Notes under the pieces: model-generated
Seen by the model: the letters and a program-made list of their open reading frames with translations, nothing else
What the model was told of the DNA's origin: nothing
Database searches by the model: none
Assembly (NCBI GenBank): GCA_000310025.1
Contig: FN648970.1
Coordinates: 247,962 to 311,961 of the forward strand
Reading direction: 5' to 3'
DNA from: Ectocarpus siliculosus
Taxonomy: Eukaryota > Sar > Phaeophyceae > Ectocarpales > Ectocarpaceae
Length of the DNA stretch: 64,000 bases
Made by a program: the position numbers and the translations under genes
In this document: positions 1-12,000 of the stretch, in pieces
How positions within the stretch are numbered: the first letter of the stretch is position 1
How the letters are laid out: each line of letters begins with the position of its first letter

Positions 1-36
1 CGCACGCTCGAGACACCAAAAGCAAAATCGCCGCAC

Positions 37-3000
37 CTGGTAACGGTCAACTTCCAAGTAGTCCTCCAGGATAGACTGCAGAGATCCAACATCTCCGACA
101 ACGAGAGGATTGTCCAAGGCTGCACCCGGCGACAGCCAGAGCGGGAGGGGTGGAAATCAGGACGCCGGGGAAGGGGTGAGCTGCCATGAGAACAGCGAAT
201 CATGCGCGGAAAGCAAGACGGGTACTGGGCAACGACTGAGTATACGGGGAAGTGGGGCCATGACAAGAGAGGGGGGGAGACACAGGGGGATAAAGAGAGA
301 GGGAGAGAGAGGAGAGAGAACGAAACAGCTACATCTAGACTACCTAACTCCACCCGACGAGCATGACCAACATCAACGTCACCAGCCACTCCTCTCTCTC
401 GAACGCGCGCACCCACAAAGCGAGGCCCAACCATGTCACCCAAGCCCAACTGCGCGCCCCAAAACCCACCCAAACTCCCCTGCCACACCCACTCCTGCCA
501 GCAAGCACACTCAACAACTGTACTTACAATAGTGGCTCCGATGAAAGAGGGTGGTGTCACAAAGGCCCTTGACCCGCTTATTGCGGAGCTCCCGCCCATT
601 TCGGAACATGAGGTTACCCAACTATGCGATAGCGGGTCGAGTCCGTGACACCTCATCCTCCTAAGAGGGTAACGGCTAATATCGGAGCCAGGCGACTGTT
701 TGTACCTCGGTCGGAGATCTGGGTGCTAAACGAGCTTCGTCTCCGTAGAGTTCCGGCGCGGAGGTAGTAGTCCTCGTGGTCCCCGAGAAACACGGCCGTC
801 TCCGCCTCCGCCTCCGGCGCGGCGGCGGCGGGGCGGCCCTGTTCCCCCTCTCCCTCCTCGTTATTGCTCCCGGCCGGCGGCACTCCCCCCCCACCTCCCG
901 CTGGTTCTTCCGTCTTGTGTCGGCCTTGGGCCTGGGTCGTCAGGGCGAGGGGGGGGGGAGTCGTCCCCGCCAAACACGCCTGCTGCTTTTGTTGTCGGAG
1001 GAGGGAGCCGCCGAAGGACGGGGAAGCCGTGCCCCCCCCGCCGCGAAGAAGCATCTCTTCCCTCCGCTCGTCCAGCATCATCTCCTCGGACCACTCCAGT
1101 GCGGTGTCGAGGCTAGAGTGGTTTGGTGCGTGCGCGTGATGGGGTGGGGGGTGGGGGGGGGGCTCGTTCATTGCAGTGCACTGGGCTACAAAAAACGGAC
1201 AAGATTGCGATGCGGTGGATAGCTGTTGCTCTCTAGGCTGACTCGTGATAGTTGTTCCGGAGAGGCATCGAACATAATTTTCCGGCTCGCTTCAAAAACC
1301 ATTTTCTCGGGAAAGGCTTAAGAACACATGCTCTACCGTAATGACCATCAAGAGGAGAGAATAGGAGAGAGAGGGAGAGAGGGAGAGACCAGACAAAGAA
1401 GCCCGAAAGAAAAAGCAAACCACACAACGCGAAGAAACAGGCAGGCGCTTCCACCCGTGTCCCTGTAAACACGCGACGCCCCCCCACCAGTACCACAAAA
1501 CAAGAGCAAACGAGGCATCCCAAGACAGAAACACACCGAACAAAAAACAAAAACGAAGTGAACAACCCCGTACTGCAGCCACCCTCAAAACAGAAAACAT
1601 CGAGGACACAAACAAGCACGCGACACGCACGCACACACGAACGCATGTACACCGCCTGCCTGCACCTGTTGAACACCGGGTCGTCGTCGGTGATGACCCC
1701 GTGAGAGCGAAGGAGCGCCTGAACCTTGCGGGTGGCGCCCGAGAATACCACGTCGGCCCCGCTGGTCCTAAGCACGATCTTGAGCATCAAGAAGCACGAC
1801 CGCGCCGCCGTGGCATCAACGCCAACCTGTGTGGCAGGATTTCCCGGGGAGACGAGGGGGGGGGGGTTACTCTTTGGTTTTGCATGCCTTACTGTAGCTG
1901 TTAGACCACGCGTCCTGGAGAGGACGTAGCATTTGTTCCCACAGGACCGATCACCGATGGCCAATCGTTCCTTCCTACTTTGCCAAAAGTGGCGGGGGGC
2001 AGCGACGACATAGGCGGCAGGCGTTCGTTGAGGTAATGTTACGGCTAAATAGTTATGGTTACATGGAGTTGCTTTTTTGGGCGTTAGCGTGGTTCCCATA
2101 GGATGGTTGAGAGTTCTGTACATTTGCAGGGGGCCCTTGTCTTGAGCTCGTGCCACCACACGAGCTCACTCCTCTTGTTTGAACTCCAGTTTGAGCATTC
2201 CAGTGCTTATCAATAATCAAAGTGCCAACCGTATCCACGACCGGAGACCTTCTCTACGTTCCACAAGCCACCTGCGAGGCGTACACTACCGCCATTCAAG
2301 CGCGTCCACCGAAGCGGTACCGATCGAGAGGCTGTTGGCGAAGAGGTCTGAGTAATCATGCATGCATGCGGAACTTGTGGTCTCTCTCCCTTGAATTGCT
2401 CTCTTTGGCCATTTCAGGGTCCTGGAGCGATGCCCTGAGACCGCCGTTGCTACACCTCAACTAGCCACATGATCCACCCTAAACCGTAGCGTCTTCATCT
2501 CTTGCATGCTTCCCAATCCGAGAATCGAACTCGGGTTCCCACAGCGCCGCTTGTTGTGTGTTGCCTGCCCTCTCCACTTTCGTTTGCCGCGCGTTGCGCG
2601 TTGGCTGCTTTCTCGCTCCTCGTCCGCCGCGCGTTGTGCGTTGCCTGCTTTATCGCGCGTTTTGCTGTGCGCTTCGTACGTGCATGCATTGCCTCCTTCC
2701 TTCCTTTTTTTTTGTGTATGCTCGTTTTTTATGACGTGTTTTTTTGTATATATTTCTGTTTCCTGTTTGGGAACACTTTTTTGTATCCAATAATCGTTCC
2801 CATTTCTGAGTGTTCATGCTGACGTTGCCTCATCCTCCTTCATTGTTTGCAACCACGCGGCTTGGAAATTGGTGCATATTCAGGCGTGCAAGCCCATACT
2901 CTAACCCTAAAATGTGCAGGTATTTTTGTTTTTCTTTCCAATACACAAATTCGGACTGGGGCTCCAAATTTTTCCATTTAAGGAAGCAGATTTAGAATTA

Positions 3001-6000
3001 AGAACGTTTCCTGGAAAGTTCGTGCAGGGAAGTATTTTTAGATTCAAGCGGCTTCATATGATTGGCTGAGGGGCAACAGTTCTCCTCTCCCACCCAACGA
3101 ACTTCCCTGTCCGCAGGTGGTACTGCTTTTTTGTGGTGCGCTGCGTGACAGCTGCACCCTGCTGACACCGCTCTCACTGCTCTGTCTGCTGTTGAGTGTG
3201 TGCGTGCATGCAATGCGTGTGCGTGTCTGTGTCGCCCCCCTCAACCCCAGCACACGAAATCGCACCAGAACGTAGACAGGGAGGGAGTAATTATGCTGGC
3301 CGGCAGCCTCTGCGCTAATTGCTGTGTCGCATTCATTTCAAGCGTTCGGGAGAGGAGAGGTTTTGGGACGGGGGCACATCAAGTCAAACTGTCTCTCAAT
3401 GCTAGCAGAGAACCACAGAATAATCTTGCGCCGAGAAGGACGCGCCTGTCTAGACCAGGAGGCCACTGCGTGCTCTTCCTCCTGTCTGTCTGCTCCTCTT
3501 TGCTGGCGGTGCTGCCACCACCTCTACGTCATCGGTTGTCGCTGTCTCCGCGGTTTCGCTCTCCCCTTCCCCCTTGCCTCAACCTGTGTGTGACGGGCGG
3601 GTGTTGCTGACCTAAAGCCGCGAAAACAAGCCCAACAACTTGGCTTTCTGACCGTGCAGCCTCCCTCTTGTTGGTGCCGCGCCAACTCCAGGGCCTTTTC
3701 GCTGGGCGCTGGCCTTCTCTTTGGCCGCGCGGACTGCTGTGTGTGCGTGGGTGTGGTGCCTGATGTGTTAAATCGAAGAATGTTGCTAAATCCGAAAATC
3801 GTCAACAATTTTCCACAAAACGAGCCTCCCTCCGCTGTTAAATCTGATTATTTTTTTCTTATCTTGGGTTCTGGCGAGACTGTCAGGAACGATCCTGAGA
3901 ACGATGGCTTATATATTTCCTTATTTCCAGGGTCCACGTCGGGAAAATTCTCGTTTTTTTTCCCGCCGTGGTGGGCCGTCCCGGTACTGGCGGTAGTTAC
4001 CGCCACATTTCGGTGGTACAGGGAACCGCCGAAGGCGGTACCGCCGAAAAACGAAAAACCGCCTTCCCAGCCTTCCACCTAAAAAGTATCGCCATTTGCA
4101 TGACCGCCTAAAAAGTACCGCCAAAAAACAGAGAACCGGGAACCGCCTAAAGAGAAACGCCATATTTCAGTACCGCCGAAAAAGTACCGCCACACTGCAG
4201 TACCGCCAAAATGGTACCACCGTACTGCAGTACCGCCATAATCGAACCGCCGTGTCACATATCCGCCGTGAGGGTGCTCGTGGCAGGTAGTGTATCGGGG
4301 TGAACAGAGGGGATAGATTTCGACAGACGGGAGTTCAAATCTCGCTGGGCGTTCAAATCTCGCTGGGCGTCCTGTTCCTCTTCTCTTTTTCTTTTTCTCT
4401 TTTTTCTTCTCTTTCTTTCTACATACGATGTATTGCATTCATTGCTAATCTATCTTAGATTATTTTCTTAGATAGAGATGGATTCGTTGGGTCATGTTCA
4501 GAAAATAAAAGAAGCAAAAAAATAGATAAAAGTGTGACAGTTTTTTTTCTTTTCTTCTTTTTGGTTCTGTCATCCTTTTTGGTAGAAGTACCGCCATATT
4601 TGGCAGTACCGCCATATTTCAGTACCGCCAGAAAAATACCGCCATATTTGGCAGTACCGGGATCCGCCGAAAAAGTACCGCCACATTGAAATACCGCCGC
4701 GCCTGTATCCACCTAAAAAACCGGCCGACGTGGACCCTGCATATTTCGGGAATATTTTGAGGCCGAAAGAGTCTAATGTCTGCTGTGATTTTTCCAGGCG
4801 AACATGCTTCCCTCATGCGATGCGTGTGTCACCGCGCATGGCCTAATTCCGATATTTTTTGCGCTCGACTAACTATAACTTGGTGCCTATCGGTAACTTG
4901 TGGTTGGCCCGTGGCCATGGTCACAGTTCGTGTCACTTCCCGTGATACCTTTCCCACTGCACGGCTGCGGCTTTCCACATTGTGGAGTTGTACTTGGATT
5001 TTTTCCCGCTCTCCTTCCGATGCTTTTTTCACATTTCCCCCTTACCCGCTTCGTTCAGTGCACGGTTGCTATCGGCTCACTCGTCTCCCGACCAGTTCTC
5101 TTTTCGGCTGTGGGACGTTTGTGGTTGGCAGGTGGAGGGAATATTGCAGCGGCTGACCCTGGTGGAAACACTCATGGCCGCACCCCCGAAGGGGGGAGGT
5201 GCCGCTAGGCGGCTGCAAGGACGTCTGGTATTGATAGCTGCCATCCTGGCGGCTGCATTGATGTTTGGTATCGGTGTAGCTGCCACTCCTGGCGGCTGCA
5301 CTGATTCTCGTGTTTCTGTAGCTGCCACTCCTGGCAGCTACACCGGCGTCTAGTATTGGTGTAGCTGCCGCTCCTGGCACCTGTACCACTGCCTGTCTTC
5401 TGAGGGCAATGAAACGTGTGTAGCGATCACTCTGGTTGCTGCACGTAATACATGCGATACATTTTCCACGAAATGGTATGTGTGTAACTGCTGATCACGC
5501 GTCAAGCAGCAGAAACGTGCGTGACATTGCTTCCTTGCATTTTCACATATTGCAAGCCATCAGTTTGTTCACGCCCTCACCGTTATCGTTGCCTGTTGTC
5601 CTTACCCTGTCCGGTGCTTTGCTTTGTTAAGCTCTATACCCGGATCTATGCTTGCTCTTTGCTGCTCAGCTGTTTCACATTAGTTTGTTGCTGTAGTGCA
5701 CACTTTGAGGCTTGCGCTGCCTTGTGTCCACGTGTGGCACTCCCCCGATTTGACGCGTCCTCCCTTGCGGTTGGACACATGCCGCCGCAAGATCCATCAA
5801 GTTTTTTTTGTAATGCCAGGCGCCGTTAGGGGTTCTCCCTACCGCTGACGTTGTTGTGGTTGTGTTGGTGGCTTGCTTGCCAACCCACCCACGGACACGT
5901 CTCTTGCCGTGCTGACGCGTGGTCAAGTTTGTTTTGCTGCCGCTCTGTTCACGTTCAGCGTCACGTCGTTTTCGCTGGAGGCGTGTTTCAACGATAACTC

Positions 6001-9000
6001 CTGTGCCAGCGACGTCATTGGCGTTCCGACTCCGATGCTGACCGTTCGCGTTTTGGTAGTTGTTGCTCCCACCGCCTTGCCCTCCGCCTGCCACGTGCCT
6101 TTCCAGGTGTGGCGACTTGTGTCCTTCACATCTTTCTTTTTTGATGGAGGACTTGGAGCCTTTGCTGGCTTGGCCACCGCCGGAGCCGCAAACATCCTGG
6201 ACAGCTGCTATGACGCGAACAGAGCGATGGCTGTGCTGGGAGCTGGAGCTGCAGTGCCACCGGAGGATCTACGCCCACACCCGCTGTGGTGACTGTGCGT
6301 CGACCCCCGTTCTCAACGTTTTTCATTTTTTGCCCCAGGAGTGCAGTCACTGCTAGATTGACCTCCACCGGAGCCGCACACATCGAGGACCGCCGCTATG
6401 ACTGCGGACATGGCGAGGGCTGCGCCGGGAGTTGGCGATACAGTGCCGCCGCAGGGCTATTTCCCCGCCCACCATTGTGACTGTGAGTGAGGCGAGGACA
6501 GGCCGGAAGGTGCGTCCGTTAGCTATTGGAATAGCGGGGAGGGTGCTGCCTTGTGCGTGGGGGTACCTGGTCGCGCGGCCATTCGAATGCAAACCAGCGC
6601 TTCCAGGGCGCAGAACCTGCAAGGCACATGTACCCGCCTCGTGCATGACACCCACGGCATGCTAGAGAGATTCCGGTTCTTGCATCCAACGTTTTGCCAG
6701 TTGGTGGTTGATGAGTTCTGCACGCCCTGACAGGGTAAGCCCGATGTCTCTCTCCAGTAAACCCAACGTTTCTCTCAATTCTCTCTCAGTGTTCATGCAT
6801 TCTGTCGCGTAGGGGTGAGATGGTAAGATTCCGTAGAAACCTGTCCATCGCAGTGTACGCGGCCGCTAAAGAACCTTGCCCTACTACTTCAACGCGACGT
6901 TACGACCACCTGTTCGCGAGCCTAACGCCTCTTCTTGCTTGGCCCTCCGGGCCTTGTTTCCCGAGGAGCTTTGCCCTGTGCAAGACACGCTGCGCTACCT
7001 GTAGAAACCGCTTCGATATTGAGACAGGACGTAAATTAGCAGAGAGCACCCTCGTACCGTTGGAGACGACCGCGGGTGGATGCTTCGACTTCAGCAAGGG
7101 GGGATGTCGCGCGGCCGTCACAACACAGCTTCCCGGGGACCGCGGGGTATTGCTTTCAGCAAGGGGGGAGGTGCCGCGGTCACTGGAGCACGGCTGCCTG
7201 AGGGCATGGCGGAATACCCGGACAGGATCGGATGCCATTAGAATGTCATCGGCACGTCTCCCACAACAACGGCAACGAGGCGACGCACACAAGGGGCAGG
7301 TTTGCACAAGTGTCGTGACAACAGTCGCAGGGTTGGGGGGACACAGAGATACAAGGTGTAAGGGTACCAACCAAGTAGGCTCGTGCGAAGGCAAGAAGTT
7401 GCCAGCCACCGCGGAGTCCATGTCAGCCGACACAGTCGTTCGGCCACACACATGCACGACCACGCAGGGATGGAAGTGACCTTGTGTTTGATATGCTACC
7501 GTTGTCACTAGCCCACGTTGGCGAGATGCATTGGCAGTTTGTGGTGGTCATGTTGCACTGCGGATGTCGAAGGAAGAAGAGATCGTTACCCTTTCTCCTC
7601 ACACAACCCCTATCGAGTGCGGGTAGTAAGCCCGTCCCTTGCACGTCCATAAAGGCTCTCCGTGGCGCAGCGCGTTGAGACATCGACAGCGTCGTGGAGC
7701 TTCGCGAGTATGGCGGGTGTACGAGAAGGCGCAGACGTGATCATGCGAGATCTACCGCCGGTGCAGCCGTCAAGCAGGGAAGTGTGGTGTAAATACGCTG
7801 GTCGATGTCTCAAATACAACACGTGCCACGAGCTTGCAACGCTGCGATTGTGTCTCCTCGTTATCGCCTTACCTCAATAGCGAGTTGGTCCGTTTCGCCT
7901 CTAAATTGGGATAATTTCCGAGTACAAAGGGGGATCAGGAGATGGAATAGTGTCTGAAAGTGCCGTTGGATAACTCCACCGCGCTGGCACGTGCACAACC
8001 TGCGATTACCCATTTCACCTCTGCCTCAATCAACCCCCATGCTCCGCTGTCTTGCTCCGACCCCCGGAGGTGTGTCGCCGGTTACGTATCTCTTTCTGGG
8101 AGCAAGGGATTTCCGTCTACCGCCTTACTGACGCATGTGCTGCAGGTATCAGAATTGGGAGGAGTTTATCAACCGAGTTGGAGCGAGCGACTCTCGACAT
8201 AATTGTGGACAGATGGCGACGGACGGAAAAAGGCGTTATGTCAGTTGTCCTCGTTTCGGGGAGGAGTGGTTTCATCATCGTTGAGTGTGCTATTGCATTC
8301 CCTCAGAAGGCGGTAGTGCGTAGGGTTTCCACCTGTTACGCGTGTTGGAGTCAGCCGTTCTCGGCTGCCTGCAGGCATGCGTCCGTTCATCTGCTCGCCC
8401 GTTAGGTTTAGATGCTGTGAGTCATGGATGAAGCGATCGTCTATAGTCGGGTGCCCGAGTGCGATACATTGGTTGTTTCTGTCTGTTTGCCCCGATGTTC
8501 GTAGCCGTGTTGTGAACTCAGCCGCAAGGAGTGAATGTGCGCGATTATGCGGTGTCTTGAGATGATAGGGCTGATACCTGGGAGTTCGGTCTGGCTGACC
8601 ACGGCTTCGAGGTGTTCGAGTGCCACTGCAGCGACCTGCGGTCTAGCTGCAGTGCAGGTTTGGTGTTGTAGGTGCTTTCGCAATGGGCTTTTACATGGGT
8701 GGCCAGGTTTTTCCCGCGTTGTAGGTGATGAGGGCCGGGCTGCAACTACAGTGAATTCACCAAGCGAGGGACGTTTATTAAGAGAATTTTACGTCCGAAT
8801 GTCACTTGGTGTTTTCGGTTGTTGGTCTAAATTCTTGGGCCATCGGGATGGGGAGCGAACGGTTTCCCCGGACACCGGGTTTACGTTCGCGCAAGTCGAT
8901 GTCGGGCCGTGGTTCAACGCGCAGTGAGTATTACGAGAGGAGTGGGTTTTATTTGGGTTACCACCTACTCACCTCTCGGTATATTCGGTTGAACGTTCAA

Positions 9001-12000
9001 TCCACTCAAAGGCATCGCATGGTAGTTTTTCAAAAGGAGGTGCGTCACCTTGCGGTTCCCGCACTTCCTGCTACCGTTCATCATGTAACAGCTGACAAAT
9101 AGCTGTTCATGCAAAGGGGGGATGTTACGGTTAAATAGTTACGGTTGCATGGAGTTGCATATTTTGGGAGTTAGCGTTGTTACCATAGGGTGGTTGAGAG
9201 TTCTGTACATTTGCTTTAATAGGAGCCGAAATCAAACCATTAGACTAGTCAGCGCTGACTCGTCTAAAGGTTTGATTTCGGCTTCGATAGGCCCCTTGTC
9301 TTGAGCTCGTGCCAACACACGAGCTCACTCCTCTTGTTTGAACTCCAGTTTGAGCATTCCAGTGCTTATCAATAATCAAAGTGCAAACCGTATCCACGAC
9401 CGGAGACCTTCTCTACGTTCCACAAGCCACCTACGAGGCGTACACTACCGCCATTCAAGCTCGTCCACCGAAGCGGTACCGATCGAGAGGCTGTTGGCGA
9501 AGAGGTCTGAATAATCATGCATGCATGCGGAACTTATGGTCTCTCTCCCTTGAAATGCTCTCTTTGGCCATTTCGGGGTCCTGGAGCGATGTCCTGAGAC
9601 CGCCGTTGCTACACCTCAACTAGCAACATGATCCATCCAAAACCGTAGCCTCTCCATCTATTACAGTAGCCGGGTTTTGAAAAATATCGGTCCCGGGTGT
9701 GTGTGCGCTTTCTCCACGGAAAACTCCTACCACAACGCCATTGTGCCGGGAGTAGTTCGACGAAGTCCGTCGCAATCAGTTATTGCACGGAGGAAGAGAG
9801 AGCACCCGCAGCGCAAAGGCTATGGGGAGCTAGCTGTTCGCGCAGGAATCGCGGGTCCCTTCTGGGTTCTTTCCTATCAAACGCTGCCGCACAGAACCCA
9901 CGAGGTTCGAGGTGTCGGAGAGGTGCACGACTCATGCTGCTGCAATAAGAACCTAAGAGGTGCGAAACACCAGACAGGCACGCGACTCACGCTGCTGCAA
10001 GAGTAAACGGGGGTTCGAGACATCATGCAGGCACACCACCCACGCTGCCGTAAATATTCCACTATTTTCGAAGCTTCCAGACAAGCAGCCCACTCACGAC
10101 GTTCGAGAAGTCCAAGATGACGCGTCGGGTTCGCTCTTCGGAGGCCGGTAGGAGAGACACAACCGAGGAAGACCGAGCCATGCGGCCGGAGAACCCGGGG
10201 CTGCTGTCGCCGCCGCCCGTCATGCCGGTAAGGCCTGGGCTGTCAGCGAACGACCCGCCGCCGTTTGCCCAGAGCTGTTTCCCAGGTCCACACGAGCGAG
10301 GGAGGAGAGATGGAACACCGAAGTGAGGGCGGGCAAGGGAAGTTCGATGACTGCGGATCAACACGGCGACATCCTTCCAAGGTTAGGATGCAATACACGC
10401 TCGACACGCAATGAGTGCCACGTTCTTTTCTGCCCACAAGAATACATTTTTTCTCTTGCTTATTGGGTCTACGTCTCTCTATCTGTCCGCGTACTCCCTT
10501 TTTCCTCCGACACCAACAACCCCTTGGTTAATGGGCTGCCAGTACAGTTCTCACCGACATGTATGCCTGCACAGCACCCTCTCCGACCCTCGGTTCCTCC
10601 CCAAGGCTGGTCCCGCGCGGGCGTCGCACGCGCACCCCCGCCGTCGCTCTGCCGCTGCTGCCCACGCCCCCGTCTCCGCCGGCCCCTCCTTCCTCCATCG
10701 CCCCATAGCCAGTCGTCTCTCTTGCGGGGACCGAGAAGTTAGCCCCGCCGCTACCACCGTCGTGTCTGCTGCTCTCATTTGCGAGCACAGCCGGCTGCTG
10801 CTTCTCAGTCTCCTGCTGCTCGCTCGCGCCTGGCAGCAGGCCGCCGGCTCTGTGGAAGGGTCGACCCCGGCCGCCGCCGGCCCCAGGGACCCCGGTGCTC
10901 GTCGCCGTCGTCGTTCCCCCGACTGACCTTGTTCTCGCGAGCGACTGGGCTAGGGGTGATGATATTCCTTGGGAAGAAGGCTCCCCCTGCTGCTGTGAGG
11001 ATGTCGACGTGTGCTCCCGCAACGACTGACTCCGCGCCGGGCTGCGCCAGTGCAGGGGTGACGACCCGGGCAGTACCGACGAGGCCGCAGCCGCTGCCGC
11101 TGCCGCCGTTGCCGACGATGAACGGTAGACCGCTCCGGATCTGTTGAACACCGGGCTCAAGATGTCTCCGCGGGGGTTCATGGCACCTGCAGCAATGGTC
11201 CCTTCGCTGCTGGGCTTGACGAGCGCGGCTGTTTCAAGGTATGACTGCTGCTGCTGCGGGTTCCCGACAGTTCTGGTGGAATGGTTGCTGTCGTCGTAGA
11301 CGTTGCCGAAGATGCCGGTGGCGGGAGCCCCGGCGTTGGGGGTCGGGGGGGGGTCGGTGCCCCACACAATGCGGTCCTTGACGTCTGACAGAATCTTGAC
11401 GGCGGAGCCGAAAAAGATGTAACCCTGTGTGCGTTGCACGTGCATTTTTTGTGAGAGGCGGGCGCGCACATCGTACATGTGCAAGTGTCCGACCGGGTAC
11501 AATGCCGGGAAGGGGGGAGTGTGAAAGGTCCGAGGAAAAGTGTACGAGTGAGAGGGGTGAGGGGAGGGGGGGAAAGGAGCAATGAACTACCAGAGAGAGA
11601 CAAATCGATCGACAGAGAAGCACCAATGTGCCGTTGAAAAGAGCAGATTTAATCCCTCGCAAGTTGTGAAGTTGAGGCATAGATAGAGGGAGAGAAGGGA
11701 GAGGGCACGAGGCGGTGGCCGCGTGAGCGGGAAAGACATCAAGATCGTGTCTCAACCACACACAAACAAAACAAACGCGCGAGCTTCTTTTTTGTTGCAT
11801 GTACCTGTAACTCGAGGACCACCGTCTGCTCCTGGTGGGCCTTGAGGATCACGCGTTCCTCGAACGTCCGCATGACGGTGCTCGCCTTCACACGCGCCGT
11901 CATCACTGTGGGAACCTGGGAACATCACAAACAAAAAACGCCGCACAAAGAAACGGAAAAGAAGGAGGGGAAAGAACTACCTGTTGTCCTTTCGGAGATG

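Larger units (their letters stand above)
2037..9665 (+). mobile_element. Non-coding LTR retrotransposon (LARD-like), 7.6 kb
   Basis: Two similar direct repeats (2037-2506 and 9123-9665) start TGTTACGG and end in CA. A tRNA-complementary primer site follows the first and a purine tract (AAAGGGGGGA) precedes the second, which is the layout of an LTR retrotransposon in plus orientation. The 6.6-kb internal region holds no recognisable gag, protease, reverse transcriptase, RNase H or integrase. It contains minisatellites and unrelated short open frames instead, so the element would have depended on enzymes from a relative. No clean target-site duplication is visible (GGTAA before, GTAGC after), so the flanks have diverged or recombined. 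It sits in the SulP intron between exons 10098-10274 and 1666-1826, antisense to the gene. Confidence 0.85.

Noticed and set aside
4325-4370. GTTCAAATCTCGC repeated twice, resembling a tRNA T-arm or pol III B box
   Set aside because: No A box or cloverleaf upstream; it lies inside the retrotransposon next to a minisatellite.
6820-7479. 219-residue open frame in the LTR element, considered as a gag or pol remnant
   Set aside because: No zinc knuckle, protease, reverse-transcriptase or integrase motif; the opposite strand is equally open.
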